64,000 nt of DNA from Haberlea rhodopensis (taxonomy: Eukaryota; Streptophyta; Magnoliopsida; Lamiales; Gesneriaceae), in NCBI GenBank assembly GCA_907163345.1, contig CAJQUN010000003.1, positions 30,891,879-30,955,878 of the forward strand, given 5' to 3'. This document shows positions 11,022 to 22,345 of this stretch, piece after piece; position 1 is the stretch's first letter; each line of letters begins with the position of its first letter. The translations under genes were made by a program, and so were the position numbers. The notes under the pieces were generated by a model. It saw only the letters and a program-made list of their open reading frames with translations, was not told where the DNA came from and searched no databases.

Positions 11022-12023
11022 ATGGCATCATTCAACAAAATTCCTATGTTCTCAAAAGAAGACTATGATGACTGGAGAATCAGAATGCAAGCTCATCTGG
11101 CAGCTCAGGATGACGATAAGTGGTTCGTCATCACTGATGGACCAATGAAGATTCTGAAAGTCAATACAACAGTCGCCATTACTGGTGGTGAACCACAAAT
11201 GGTAGAAAAGGACAGATCCCTCTGGACGAATGAGGAAAGAAAGAAAGCAAATCTCGATAATGTTGCCAAAGACATCTTGTTCAAGACATTAGACAAGAAC
11301 ATGTTCGGCAAAATCAAAATGTGATCTACTGCCAAAGAAATATGGGAAAAGATAGCACAGCTATGTGAGGGCAACGACCAGACCAAAGAAAACAAGTTAA
11401 CTGTTGCTCTTCAAAGATTTGAGAGCATAAAGATGAAGAGTGGAGAAACTCTAAATGAGTTTGATGAAAGAGTCACTGGCATCATAAATGAACTGAATGG
11501 TCTGGGGAAGGAATATTCTAACAGAGAGATCGCTCTGAAAGTTATGAGAGCTCTGCCAAAGAAATGGGATGTTAAGACCATTGCCATGAGGGAATCAAAA
11601 GATCTTAACAAGGTTGAACTTCATGATCTGTTTGCAGATCTTAAGGCCTATGAGTTTGAACTGATAAGCAGAGGTGAAGCAGAGCCATTCATCTCTCAAC
11701 CAAACAAGGCCATGGCAGCCATTCCAGACCAGACCGCCTCAACATAAGACCGATCCGCTGAACAGATAAGTAATGATGCTATGTCATTATTTATCAAGAA
11801 ATTCGGTAAATTCATGTCTAAGAATAAGAGGAACTTCAAACCCTCTCATCATTATAAATCAAGAAAAGATGATGCTGTTAACGATCAGGCTTGCTACAAT
11901 TGTGGTAAGACCGGACATTTTATTGCAGATTGCACCAGACCGAAGAAAGAAGAACGGAAAGAGAAGCATCGTGATGATAGGAAGAAGAAGCAATACAAAG
12001 ACCGCAAGTCTAATGGCAGATGA
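11022..12023 (+). pseudogene. Copia gag with CCHC zinc knuckle, interrupted by stops
   Basis: The first ATG after the primer-binding site (11022) starts a typical Copia Gag: FSKEDYDDWRIRMQAHL, then after an in-frame TGA at 11322-11324 the UBN2/gag core continues (KENKLTVALQRFESIKMKSG; FDERVTGIINELNGLG). A TAA at 11745-11747 is again followed by the same frame, which holds the zinc knuckle CYNCGKTGHFIADC and a basic tail. The first stop sits where a sense codon is expected, so it looks like a point mutation. The product would be the capsid and nucleic-acid-binding protein. Confidence 0.85.
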
Positions 12024-12852
12024 AGAGATGAGTCAGACAGACGAGGTATTTGACTTTGACTCAAATGAATTTACACGTGAAGAGCTTATGTCCGCACTGC
12101 AAGACATGGCTAATGATTATAGGATCTTAGCTGAATCATTTGAGAAGAATAAAGCTAAAATCAGTGATCAAATGGATGAGCACAACAAACCAAGCTGCTC
12201 TGAGCAGGGTGAGTGCAACAATCTCCAGATCGAGCTGAATAAGCTGAAAATCTCCTACGATCAGCTCCATGAAGAAAATAAGAGAATTAGCACACAAAAT
12301 GCTAAGCTTTCTCATATATTCAAGACATGGACAAAATCCAGAACATCTTTGGAAGAATTACAAGAGGTACAAAGAAACGTTGGTGATTTCACCGGCATGG
12401 GCTTTGACACCAAAGAATCCACCAAAGATGAATCTGAACTGTTGCTGGTAAAGAACAAAATCAAACAAATGACATTTGTTAAATCCAGCACAGTATATGA
12501 GACTGAAGCACCTACGATTCAAATTGGAGTCTCTTTCGTGAATCAAGGTTTGAGAAAAGGAATTGGATATGTCAACCAAGCCAAAGAAAAGGTACCAGCA
12601 AGCTTTGCGTCTTTCAGAGCAAATCTAAGGGTGCAAGATCGAAGGCAAGGAAGACAATACAATTACTATAATTCAAAACCGATTCAACGAAGATATAGAC
12701 TACCTTATGAGAATCAAAGGCTTCCACAGCGCACACATTATCACACACAACATCGAAACAGACCAGCACACAACACACCTTACACACACAAGCCATTGAA
12801 GCTGATACAGGTGTGGGTTCCCAAAGGGCTAATCCGTTCTGGACCCAAATAG
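12010..12852 (+). pseudogene. C-terminal gag/spacer region, coiled coil, shifted frame
   Basis: Around 12010 the open frame shifts by one base. The new frame begins MADEEMSQTDEVFDFDS and continues with acidic then helical sequence (LQIELNKLKISYDQLHEENK), a probable coiled coil. A basic Arg/Gln/Tyr-rich tail and VWVPKGLIRSGPK follow, the sequence that normally precedes the Copia protease. It ends at a TAG at 12850-12852, although the protein should continue into the protease. Confidence 0.7.
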
Positions 12853-12890
12853 GATTGGGTACCAACAATAATTATATTTGATGACAGGTA

Positions 12891-13523
12891 CCGAAGAAAC
12901 TCGCATCAGACTGGTATTTGGACAGTGGGTGTTCTCGTCACATGACTGGAAACATCGAGCTGCTGTCTGAAGTCACAGAATGTACTGGACCCAAGATCAT
13001 CTTCGGAGATAACTCGAAGGGTAAGACCGTGGGCAAGGGTAAGATTGTCCATGGTAACATTATTATCAATGATGTGCTGTTAGTTGAAAATCTGTGCTAT
13101 AATCTGATTAGTATAAGTCAACTCTGTGATAATGGTTATGCTGTAGAATTTCACAAACACACTTGCACTGTTAAATCATCAGACGGTATAACCATGCTTG
13201 TAGGAATCAGGAATGGAAATACATATAAGATTAACTGGAATCATGCTCAACCTGATAATCCTACTTGCTTCATCGCTAACAATGATAATAAACACTGGCT
13301 ATGGCACAAACGCTTGAATCATATCAATTTTAAGACTATCTCTAGCCTGTGTAAACATGATTTAGTTATCGGTCTGCCCAAGATCGATTTTGCTAAGGAT
13401 AAGATCTGCGAAGCTTGCCAAATGGGCAAACAGATCCGATCATCCTTCAAAAACAAGAATGCCAAATCCTCCTCCCGTTGTTTAGAACTACTTCATATGG
13501 ACTTGTTTGGCCTATACCAATAA
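12891..13523 (+). pseudogene. Copia protease and pre-integrase (zinc-binding) region
   Basis: The protease active site WYLDSGCSRHMTGN is intact in sequence (DSG). It is followed by the gag-pre-integrase domain WLWHKRLNHINFKTI...CEACQMGKQ with the His/Cys zinc-binding pattern of the integrase N-terminus, then LELLHMDLFG. At about 13515 a missing base shifts the frame and the original frame ends at 13523. Confidence 0.85.
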
Positions 13524-14494
13524 CAAGTTTAGGGGGAATGCGGTATACTCTTGTTGTTATTGATGATTACTCACGCTTTACATGGACTATATTTTTTAGC
13601 AGTAAAGATCAGACCGGTCCAAAGTTGATCAAGCTGCTGAAACGCACTCAGAATGAGAAATCATCCAGCATAGACAGGATTCGCAGTGACAAAGGCACTG
13701 AATTTTCAAATCAGAATCTTGAATCCTTTCTAGAAGATCATGGAATCAAGCATGAGTTTTCAGCCGCTCGAACTCCTCAACAGAATGGAGTTGCAGAACG
13801 AAGAAACAGAACGCTCAAGGAAGCAGCAAGAACAATGCTTGCTGATTCTGGTATTTCGCAAAAGTTCTGGGCAGAAGCTGTAAACACTGTCTGCTACACT
13901 CAAAATCGGTCTATGATCAACAAGAAGCTGAACCTTACTCCATATGAAATATGGACTGGTAACAGACCATCTATTTCTCACTTTCATGTTTTTGGTTGCA
14001 AATGCTTCGTTCATAACAATGGTAAGAATCATCTTACAGCATTTGAAGCTAAGTCAGATAATGGAATATTCTTGGGATATTCATCAACTAGTAAAGCTTA
14101 TAGAATTTTCAATAATCGTACCTTAACTGTAGAATAATCTGTTCATGTAGTTTTTGATGAATCTTTATGTGTTGAGGGCAACAAAGAATCAATTCAAAAT
14201 CAGATGGAAAATATCCATCTCGAAGCTAACAGTGATGATGAGATTGTAGCTAACAGGTCAAGAGACAATCCACCAGAACCAGAAGTACCAGACAGACCAG
14301 ATCAAGGCATTGAAGCTTCTTCAGATCGAGCTGATCCGGATGTTCCTCACTCAAATGTTAAAGCAGATGCTGATCATGCTGCTACTACTCATCCGATCGG
14401 ACCAGACAATCCAGAGTCAAGCTATCGATGGACTAAGAAGCATCCACCTAATCTAGTGATTGGTAGTCCCTCTGCACCGATCAGAACCAGATGA
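13514..14494 (+). pseudogene. Copia integrase catalytic core and C-terminal region
   Basis: The frame continues with LVVIDDYSRFTWTIFF, SDKGTEFSNQNLESFLEDHG and TPQQNGVAERRNRTLKEAAR, the regions that carry the DDE catalytic residues of retroviral-type integrases. It then shows the GYSSTSKAYRIFN conserved block. A TAA at 14135-14137 and a TGA at 14492-14494 interrupt a frame that otherwise stays open into reverse transcriptase. The integrase inserts element cDNA into the genome. Confidence 0.88.
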
Positions 14495-14497
14495 TAG

Positions 14498-16066
14498 ATG
14501 ATGGATGAATTCACACATGATGCTTTCATCTCAACTCTGGAACCTAAGAAGATCGATGAAGCATTGACTGATTTCAACTGGATTAAGGCCATGCAAGAAG
14601 AGCTAAATCAATTCGAACAAAATCAAGTTTGGAGTCTAACCCCCAGACCAAGCGATCTGCCTATTATTGGAACCAGATGGGTCTTCAGAAATAAGCTGGA
14701 CGCAGATGGAACTGTGATTAGAAACAAAGACAGACTGGTGGCACAAGGGCTCAGACAAGAAGAAGGAATCGACTTCGATGAATCATTTGCACCAGTCGCC
14801 AGACTTGAAGCTATCCTAATCTTTCTTGCAAATGCTGCCTTTAAAGACTTCAAAGTATATCAGATGGACGTCAAGAGCGCTTTTCTTAATGGAAAGCTTC
14901 AGGAAGAAGTCTACATTGAGCAACCACCTGGATTTCAGAACCATTTGTATCCCAATCATGTGTATCTACTGAATAAAGCAGTGTATGGTCTGAAACAAGC
15001 TCCAAGAGCCTGGTATGACACTCTATCTCAATTTCTGCTGAACCATGATTTTTAGATCGACTCAGTAGAGAAAACTCTCTTTAAATTTATTAAGGGGGAA
15101 CATACCCTATTAGTTCAGATTTATGTTGATGACATAATCTTTGGGTCAACTAACCCCAAATTGTGCGAGAAATTTTCTAAGTTAATGCAGAGACAGTTTG
15201 AGATGAGCATGATGGGGGAACTTTCATTCTTTTTGGGTCTCCAAGTAAAACAGCTCAACAATGGTATTTTCATCAACCAGACCAAGTATACCAAAGAGCT
15301 CCTCAAGAGATTTGGAATGGAAACATGCTCAACTGCATCAACTCCAATGAGTCCAACAATCAAGTTAGACAAAGACGAAGGGGGAACGGCAGTTGAAGTA
15401 ACCATGTATAGAGGACTAATCGGATCGCTATTGTATCTTACAGCGAGCCGGCCTTATATTATGTTCCCAGTCTGTATGTGCGCCAGATTTCAGTCAGAAC
15501 CAAAGCAATCACATTTTGTTGCTGCCAAGCGTATTCTGAAATACTTAAAAGGATCTCAGAACGTTGGTCTTTGGTACTCCAAAGATTCAAACTTCAGCTT
15601 GATCGGATATTCAGACGCAGACTACGCTGGGTGTAAGATTGATCGTAAAAGCACCAGTGGAACATGTCAATTTCTAGGTGAAAGGTTGATCTCTTGGTTC
15701 AGTAAAAAGTAGACATCGATTGCCACATCTACAGCTGAAGCAGAGTATCTAGCCGCTGGAAGCTGTTGCGCTCAAATGCTCTGGATTCAACACCAGCTCA
15801 AAGACTATGGCATCCAAGCTGTTGACTCTCCGATATTTTGCGACAACACAAGTGCAATCGATATAACGTATAATCCAGTTCTGCACTCTCGAACAAAGCA
15901 TATTGATATACGACATCATTTTATTCGAGATCATGTTGGCAAAAAGGAAATTCGGATCGAGCACATATCAACAGAGCATCAAGCAGCAGACATCTTCACC
16001 AAACCGCTCCCAGAGGCTAAGTTTAATTATTTCCATCAAATTCTTGGTTTAATTGACTTATCTTAA
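14498..16066 (+). pseudogene. Copia reverse transcriptase and RNase H
   Basis: The reverse transcriptase begins IDEALTDFNWIKAMQEELNQ and contains TRWVFRNKLDADG, QMDVKSAFLNGKLQEEVYIE and the catalytic YVDD at 15122-15133. RNase H follows with GYSDADYAGCKIDRKSTSG, STAEAEYLAAGSCCAQMLW and FCDNTSAIDI, and the protein ends with DIFTKPLPEAKFNYF. All parts share one frame. TAG stops at 15053-15055 and 15710-15712 interrupt it; the second replaces an expected glutamine codon. The natural stop is at 16064-16066. Confidence 0.92.
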
Positions 16067-16452
16067 TAGTTTAGATGTTTTCTTACTTTCGCTCTTAAAG
16101 ATTTTTGTTGCCACATATCGATAATACAATGTTCAGAAAGACACAGACCGGTCCGAACTTTCAGACCGATCCATGTCAATCTGATGTTATCCTATGATCT
16201 GTCTGGTCAATAAATTTTTTTTATAACAAAAACAGCCCGGACTGATCGCATTTTAACCGCCTTATCTATCTGTTATCATGACCATTTATTTTGAATTTCT
16301 TTTTATCAGTCATCGAGATAAAGACACGTGTCTTCTCTCTCCTATTTAGCGGGCTGAACATTTCATCTTCTTTCACTTTTTACAATTTACCGCTATCTGC
16401 TTTCTTATTCTCTCACTCTCCTAAATCTTCACACTCTTTTACCTTCATTCCA

Positions 16453-18899
16453 ATGGCTACCATTACTCACAACTCTCTCTCCGTTGAGTTTAATGACATT
16501 TACAGGGCAGAAGATGCAGAGATGGTGTCCATCTTCCGAGCTTTGGAATCATCTGGCTTGAGGAACTTTCTGGAGTGCGGCACAGTTGTTTATGAATCTG
16601 AAATCCGCGAACTATTCGCCAATGCCGTCTCCCAGAAGACATCAATAACCACCTCTGTCAAGGGCAAATCATTTGAGATCTCGCCGATGACGCTGGCCAA
16701 GACCTTTGGCCTCCCCAATTCCGGACTGACAGAGTTTGGACAGATTCCTCAAGCGTCACTCTCAGCTCTTCAAGGGAAGATGTCTATTTTTGGCCACCGC
16801 CTGCAACCCTTGTTTAAGAAAAAGGAAATGCTTTTTCATTTCCAGGTGCTGTGCGAAATCGTTGGCAAGCCTCTTTTGGGCAAAGCAGGAAGTTTTGACG
16901 CTGTAACCGCAGAGAAGTTCAGGGCTATGACGGCTATTGCATCCGGACAGAAGATGAACTGGTCCGTGATTCTTTTTGGAGTTCTGATGGAAACAGTGAT
17001 TGCATCAAAACAGGCCGTATGATTTGCTGTTCCTTTCAGCAAGCTACTGGAGTCCTTAGACATCGAGCTGGGAAAGCAGTCCGCTCTCAGTCCCTTCAAG
17101 ATTCTAAACTCCAAAGGACTCGCCCTGCTGAAGTCCAAGAGTGCTCCGCCTACTCCTACTACTCTGACTGCAGTCAAGATTGAGAAGGGCGAAGAACAAG
17201 CTGTTGCGCGCAAACCTCGGGTCAAGCGGAAGCTAACCATCCAGACTGATTCTGAAGAAACTCAGTCTGCTCCCTCGCCACCAACCAGGCCACTTCCCAA
17301 GAAGCCAAGAACCCAGATTACCAAACCAAAAGCCTTACCCATATTGCCTCCAACAAAAGTCACCCCTGCACCCCAACCTACAACCCAAATTTCAACCACT
17401 GCACCCAAAGAAACCATCCGACTCCCTTCTGCCATCCCCGTGGTCAAAGGGATTGTTATCACTGAGTTGGGAGACTATACCCAATCAGGGATTAAATCTC
17501 CATCTTCCACAGGCAAGGGCAAAGCCATTCTCTCCGAACCAATCTCCTCTAAACCCAAATCTGCAGCGCAGACAGCCATCGACATTGCTATGGAGGATGT
17601 TGATGAGACGGTGAAAGCACTCATTGTGGTCTTTGATGAATACGTCGAGTACCGGACTATCAACCACATTGAGATGTTCTTCGGAAAGTTGAGCAGACTG
17701 AAGAAGATGGAAGAGGAAGTTCTGAAGGGGACAGAGACCGATGATGTTCGGCTTGCCGTGCAGCGCAAAGAGCTATTTACGGCAACTCAAAGATTCAGAC
17801 TGGCCACTCTGCTCCTAGCTGCTAAGAAAGAGAACTTCGATCCGAATGCTCCAACTGCCAGAGATGATGGGGCTGTTATTGCTCAATTAGAGATGGATAT
17901 TCATGCTCTCCACTTAGCTGTCCGATTCAACGACAGAAAATCAGCATATCTACTCCAGTAACCAGCCCGGATCATCCCTCTGCAAGCAAGACTCTGGCAG
18001 AACCTTTCTTTGAGGTTATTCCCTTTGGGGCAGTAGACCAAACTGAAGATCCGCCAGCAGCGCAGACTGCAGAACCAGTAGCAGATCAGACAGCGGAGCA
18101 GCCATTGTCTAATGCTCCGTCTGCTACAGATGATGAACCATTGAACGTGTTGTTGGACTCTCCAACAACATCTATTCCTTTGGGATCGTCAGACTTCCAC
18201 GTTCAAATCAGTCCAACCGCAGAACTTGCAACAGTTGGCGCACCAGAGTTCGTCGATCCGGATCTGGTGGTATCCACTGTTGTTGCAGCTCTACAACTTG
18301 AGGAGCCTTCCAGACCCAGTACTCATCCAGTCCAACCAGATGAAGATATGGCTTTCTTACAAGCATTTTCTTCGGATATGGTCACCTTGATCCGGTCCGA
18401 AAGTCAACAAGCTGAAGTATCTTCACTTGTGCCGATTGCTGAAGAAGATGATCATGCCTTGTCGTCATCAGATCACTCTCCAAGCCGATCTGATGCACCT
18501 CCATTTCTGGCAAGGACTCTTCAGCACCTCTCTGACAACTGCATGTCACTCTCTCAACGTGTTCTAGAAGTTCATCAAGGTCAGAGGCTTACAGCTTTGG
18601 ACTTTGATTCATTCAAAGAGAAGATGACAACCAGTATCGGCAGCCTTCAGCGAGGCATAAATGATCTGTTTTCTCAGCAAGCCACTTATAAGAACAGCCT
18701 GAGAAAAGAGCAGATCGAGCTAGCCACTGAAGTCAGAGCATCCGTCAACAATTCCCTCCGCGCTCAAGACTTTCGTCTTGACGCTATCAGCGCTCAGCTA
18801 GCACAAGTTGTAGACTTTCTCCAAGAGATTGCTGCTGACAAAAAGGGGGAAAAGAAAAAAGACTTCAGGCCGCATCAGTCTCAGTCTTCTAGAAAATAG
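16453..18899 (+). pseudogene. Third ORF of the Copia element (plant-transposon-protein type), broken
   Basis: From the ATG at 16453 a frame runs about 190 codons (MATITHNSLSVEFNDIYRAE...) to a TGA at 17020-17022, then continues in the same frame to 17961. A one-base shift leads into another open frame that ends at 18899. In total about 815 codons are covered. The N-terminal domain (FRALESSGLRNFLECGTVVY; SFEISPMTLAKTFGLP) resembles the 'putative plant transposon protein' domain I recall from Lamiales annotations. A Pro/Thr/Lys-rich linker (PRVKRKLTIQ; PLPKKPRT) follows, then acidic sequence and a probable C-terminal coiled coil. SIRE elements often have an ORF here called envelope-like. I see no signal peptide or convincing membrane segment, so an envelope role is not supported. 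Confidence 0.65.
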
Positions 18900-19152
18900 A
18901 ATTATCAGACTGTCTGTATCTAGGATTTTTGGTGATCAATAAAAATCCCCTTTCAATTAAGTCCTTGTTCATTTATTTTGAACTATAATAAAAGGCTTAA
19001 TAATAAAAGGCTTAATCGATCCAACTTAATAATGTTCATTTATTTTGAACAAGAAGAAGTAATCGATCCGAAAGTATACGCTTCAGTGTTCCTATCAGAC
19101 TGGTTAAAAAGACTTAGAAGCTATGTTTTGTCATCATTAAAAACGGGGAATT
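18900..19152 (+). other. 3' end of the Copia interior with short direct repeats and polypurine tract
   Basis: TTCATTTATTTTGAAC occurs twice (about 18969 and 19034), and AAAAGGCTTAAT twice between them. The purine-rich AAAAACGGGGAA just before the 3' LTR is the likely polypurine tract. Confidence 0.6.
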
Positions 19153-20249
19153 TGTTAGTTCCGGACCTTATCGATGAGATTTTAAAGATGACAAAACATA
19201 TCAGACCGGATCGAGTGAAATCAGACTAACCAGATCGATCGCCCAAAACAGATCAAGCTGATAAGATGACAAAGCATATCAGACCGGATCGATGGATTTC
19301 AGACTGACTAAATCGATGCTTCAGATCGATCTCAATCTTTATCAGATCAGAGCAGTCAAGGATACATAAAGAATGGCTCCTCAGTCCGAATCATTAACGG
19401 CTATTTATTGTAGCATTTAATGTCGTAATTAATGCTACAAAGGACCAAAGACTAAAGATTGCCATAAAAGGTAAGAAGACAAAGAAGAGCGTACCTGACA
19501 GTCGCCGAAAGTATGAACCAGAACGGCAAGTATCCTAAAGAAGAAGACTGTAGCTTACTCAGAGTTTAAGCAGAGTCAAAGTTGCACATTAAGGGAAATA
19601 ATGTCGTTGGTACTTACAACTATAAAAGGATGCAACAAAAGGAATATACATGACTCTCGCTGATCAATTGAAAAACGCATAAGAAAGCAAAACAGCACAA
19701 GCTTACAAGCTCAGAAGCTCTCGAGCTGAATTATTCTTAAGCACGATTACTTTGTAACATTTGATCATTTAGGATCACTGTGCGCATCTTGTGTATTCTG
19801 TGTTGAAAAATAGAAGTGAGAAACATATTGTAATTGTCAGACAGAGTGTGTCTGAGCAGATCGAGTGACTAGGAGTTTCAGACTGGTAGTGAGGTAAATC
19901 CAGCCTGAATCGGGTTTGTACAACAGGATTGTATAAATCAAAGTTTTCTAGTATAAACCTTCCTTAATTGGAAGAAGGGGAGACGTAGAAGAATTACACC
20001 ACCTTCGAACTTCCAGAAACATATTCTGTGTTCTTATCTTTCTGCACTCATTCTTTCATTCAAGCCATCGAGCCGCTCTTACAAATATAAACAGACCGTT
20101 CCGCATTTATACATTCAGTGGTCTGTTCTATAAAAGAGTTGATTAAGAAACAGATTTCTTTCACTAATCCCAAAGAAATCACAAGGGATTAATTTTTACA
20201 ATGAGTGTTCATTCACCCCCCCTCTAAACACTCCGGACCGATCCTAACA
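19153..20249 (+). repeat. 3' LTR of the Copia element
   Basis: A 1097-bp LTR, about 99% identical to the 5' LTR by eye, followed directly by the target duplication CAAAG. Confidence 0.95.
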
Positions 20250-20389
20250 CAAAGAAAACGGTTTATGTGCTTCAAACCTGCGGGACATATATAGTAGTAG
20301 TGTCCTGGACGGGTAGCGAATTGCCCTGCTTCGCGTAGTAGCATCAACCCATTGCCACACTCACACATCGGTGGTGTCTTCAACTCCAT
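20250..20389 (-). pseudogene. GRF zinc-finger/membrane-anchor protein, 5' part (cut by Copia insertion)
   Basis: On the minus strand the ATG at 20387-20389 starts MELKTPPMCECGNGLMLL. Next comes RPGHYYYICPAGLKHINRF, the first part of a GRF zinc finger with the CxCG start and the Y-x-C-P motif. In this domain the pattern normally ends in a cysteine or histidine followed by F-W. The Copia element lies inside the TGG tryptophan codon that follows RFL, and the protein resumes at 9869. GRF fingers occur in topoisomerase III, APE2 and NEIL3, where they bind single-stranded DNA; the plant transposon-linked versions are uncharacterised. Confidence 0.75.
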
Positions 20390-21130
20390 AAAACCTACGA
20401 AGCAGACAATCGTTATAGGAACATGACTTTGGTACCCAAAAGGACCAGATTACAATCACAACAAACACACGAACAGATAAACACATCTATGTTTGAAATA
20501 TAGAATTCAAAATACATTATACATCGGGAACACAACATGGTTGTCAATTAATGTTTGCAACAAACGTGTTAAAAAAAAATTTCAACACTCAAGAAGAAAA
20601 TTTCTGCTACAGATTTCCTTTTGCGAACATTTTAAATCTAATATAAATACCTAAAACCTACTATTTATACCAGATATATGTCAACCGACCAAAAAAATGG
20701 AAAAAAAAGGCGAAAACATACCACAAATCGATTAGCTCTTACACAATCTGCATTCTCCCCTAAATCTCATCCCTAGATCCACTTCGAAGACCTGGACCCA
20801 ACGTCTTTGCGCTGCTTGAAGGACTTCAATTGTTCGTTGACTTTAGTAGAAATTTTGTGGAACAGATCTACACAGAAATTGAAGAATGTGGGAAGAGATC
20901 GAGTGGAAAAATGGAGATGAGAGGAGTGGATTTTTTGTGACGACTTTTGTAGCCTGGGAAATTAAACACAACTTTCAAAGTCAGATTAGGTGAAAGGGTA
21001 TTTTAGGTAAAATGTGTGTATTTGTTTTAATTTATCATATGTATAATAGTCATACCAAACATGATATTAGTTTATCACATTCTATTTTACAGTTTCTAGT
21101 CATCATATTTATCATTCTTTTTACTAATCA
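20390..21130. other. Upstream region of the GRF gene inside the transposon
   Basis: This holds the probable promoter and 5' untranslated region of the minus-strand GRF gene. A donor-like sequence (GTATGT on the minus strand near 20722) suggests a 5' UTR exon at about 20722-20960. AT-rich subterminal transposon sequence lies beyond. No other coding frame is seen. Confidence 0.35.
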
Positions 21131-21167
21131 TCCAATAATCACATCCTTCTTACCAAGCGGACCCTAA
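21131..21167. repeat. Right terminal inverted repeat of the Harbinger-type element and TAA target
   Basis: The end reads CTTACCAAGCGGACCC then TAA. Its complement starts GGGTCCGCTTGGTAAG, the form of Harbinger and Tourist ends. The partner end is outside the window. Confidence 0.6.
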
Positions 21168-21578
21168 TAATTTGTTTTTAGAGAATATAATCTATCTTTT
21201 GATGAGTTTTATCCTATAAATATTAATTATCATGATTATTTTCTTATGTAATAAATTTTTAAATTTTGTATTTGATAGAAATTGATCCGCTGGTTCAATT
21301 ATTGGTTAACTGGTTAAATCAGTAGTCCAATGATCCATTGCTTTGAATAGATCAATGTCTGATTCAGGTTTAAAAACTATGGTTATGATACTATTAAAAT
21401 TCTCACTCATTAAAATAAAGTTTTTTTGTTAAAGTAAATTATTTTAAATCAAGTTAAGTTTTTGAAAGAAAAAATTGATATTTGGTTTTTATATTAAAAA
21501 TAATAATGAATATTTTATATAAAATAAAATTTGGAAGCTTAGATATTAAATATTAAATTTTTAATGTACTTTTTATTA
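21168..21578. other. AT-rich intergenic DNA
   Basis: Very AT-rich, with no open frame, repeat boundary or RNA gene that I can support. The last nine bases (21570-21578, TTTTTATTA) match, with one mismatch, the nine bases after the MULE-like element. Confidence 0.5.
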
Positions 21579-21789
21579 GGGTGATGATACTGCCAGAGCA
21601 AAAAGTATTGCTTCCAAAGCAATTATTTTAAATTTTCAGTTATACCCTTGTAGTCAAGGCCTTTGAATAATCAGCAAAAATCATGCCCACATAGTCGTAA
21701 TTGATTATCCTATGTTCTTCACGCTAACCTCAGAATTCCCTACTTCCAATGCATAATGAAACTGAATTCAAATCTAACAACTTGCTGGT

Positions 21790-22257
21790 TAGAGATGTCA
21801 AACGGAGCGCACAGCACGAGCACGGGACGTCACAGAGCGGAACGACACGGCCCATTTTGCTACAGTGTCGTGCCGTGCCAGGCGCGGCCCTCGACATGGG
21901 TCGTGCCGGGCCATAGGATGCCGGCCCGTGAGCCGGCACGACACGACACTGTACAAATTTGTTTTTTTAGTATAGCGATCGATCGGCAGTTATGTGCCGA
22001 ATGATCGCTACTTGACCAATCGATCGGAACTATTGTGTCGATTGATCGGCACTATTGTGTCGATTGATCGGTAAGCCAAAAAAATAAAATAAAACTTGAA
22101 ATGTGTCGTGCCGGCATGGCATGACCCATGACACGGCACGTAGGGGCCGTGCTGGGCCATGCCTATTGTGGAAATGAGCCGACAGAGCACGGCCCGTTTC
22201 TAAACTGTGCCGGCACGATTAAAGAGTCGTGACGTGCCGTGCCGTTTGACACTTATA
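21790..22257. mobile_element. hAT-type MITE (468 bp) with 8-bp target duplication
   Basis: The ends are TAGAGATGTCAAACGG and, in complement from the right, TATAAGTGTCAAACGG. The exact 8-bp duplication TTGCTGGT flanks it (21782-21789, 22258-22265). The interior is rich in GGCACG/CGTGCC-type arms and contains several CGATCGATCGG motifs (21975-22072). There is no coding capacity. It inserted into the MULE-like element. Confidence 0.85.
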
Positions 22258-22345
22258 TTGCTGGTGTTGTTGGCATGACACGACCGTTTGATATATTGCT
22301 GGTGTTGTTTTCAGGGGCATAAACCTATGAAAATTGGTGAGGAGA

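Larger units (their letters stand above)
9875..20249 (+). mobile_element. Ty1/Copia LTR retrotransposon, full-size, SIRE/Maximus-like with a long third ORF
   Basis: LTRs of 1098 bp (9875-10972) and 1097 bp (19153-20249) begin TGTTAGTTCCGG and end ATCCTAACA. An exact target duplication CAAAG flanks the element (9870-9874, 20250-20254). The 8.2-kb interior encodes gag with zinc knuckle, protease, integrase, reverse transcriptase and RNase H in Copia order. A further open region of about 2.4 kb follows pol, as in SIRE-type elements that carry an extra ORF there. Several stop codons and frameshifts interrupt gag, pol and the third ORF, so this copy is not autonomous. I counted about ten substitutions and one indel between the LTRs, about 1%, a recent insertion. 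Confidence 0.93.
1..21164. mobile_element. Right part of a PIF/Harbinger-type DNA transposon, split by two LTR retrotransposons
   Basis: The right end reads, on the minus strand, GGGTCCGCTTGGTAAGAAGG at 21145-21164, followed outside by TAA at 21165-21167. This fits a Harbinger terminal inverted repeat and the 3-bp TAA/TTA target these elements use. A Myb/SANT-like gene, the usual companion protein of Harbinger transposases, lies at 207-1214. When the Gypsy (2302-8942) and Copia (9875-20249) elements and one copy of each target duplication are removed mentally, the flanking bases join cleanly, and an antisense GRF zinc-finger reading frame becomes continuous across the second junction. The left TIR and any transposase would lie before base 1, so neither the class nor the target duplication can be confirmed. 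A MULE or an unrelated locus with a Harbinger end remains possible. Confidence 0.55.

Noticed and set aside
16453..18899. Calling the third Copia ORF an envelope gene
   Set aside because: No signal peptide, membrane span or cysteine pattern of an envelope protein is visible.
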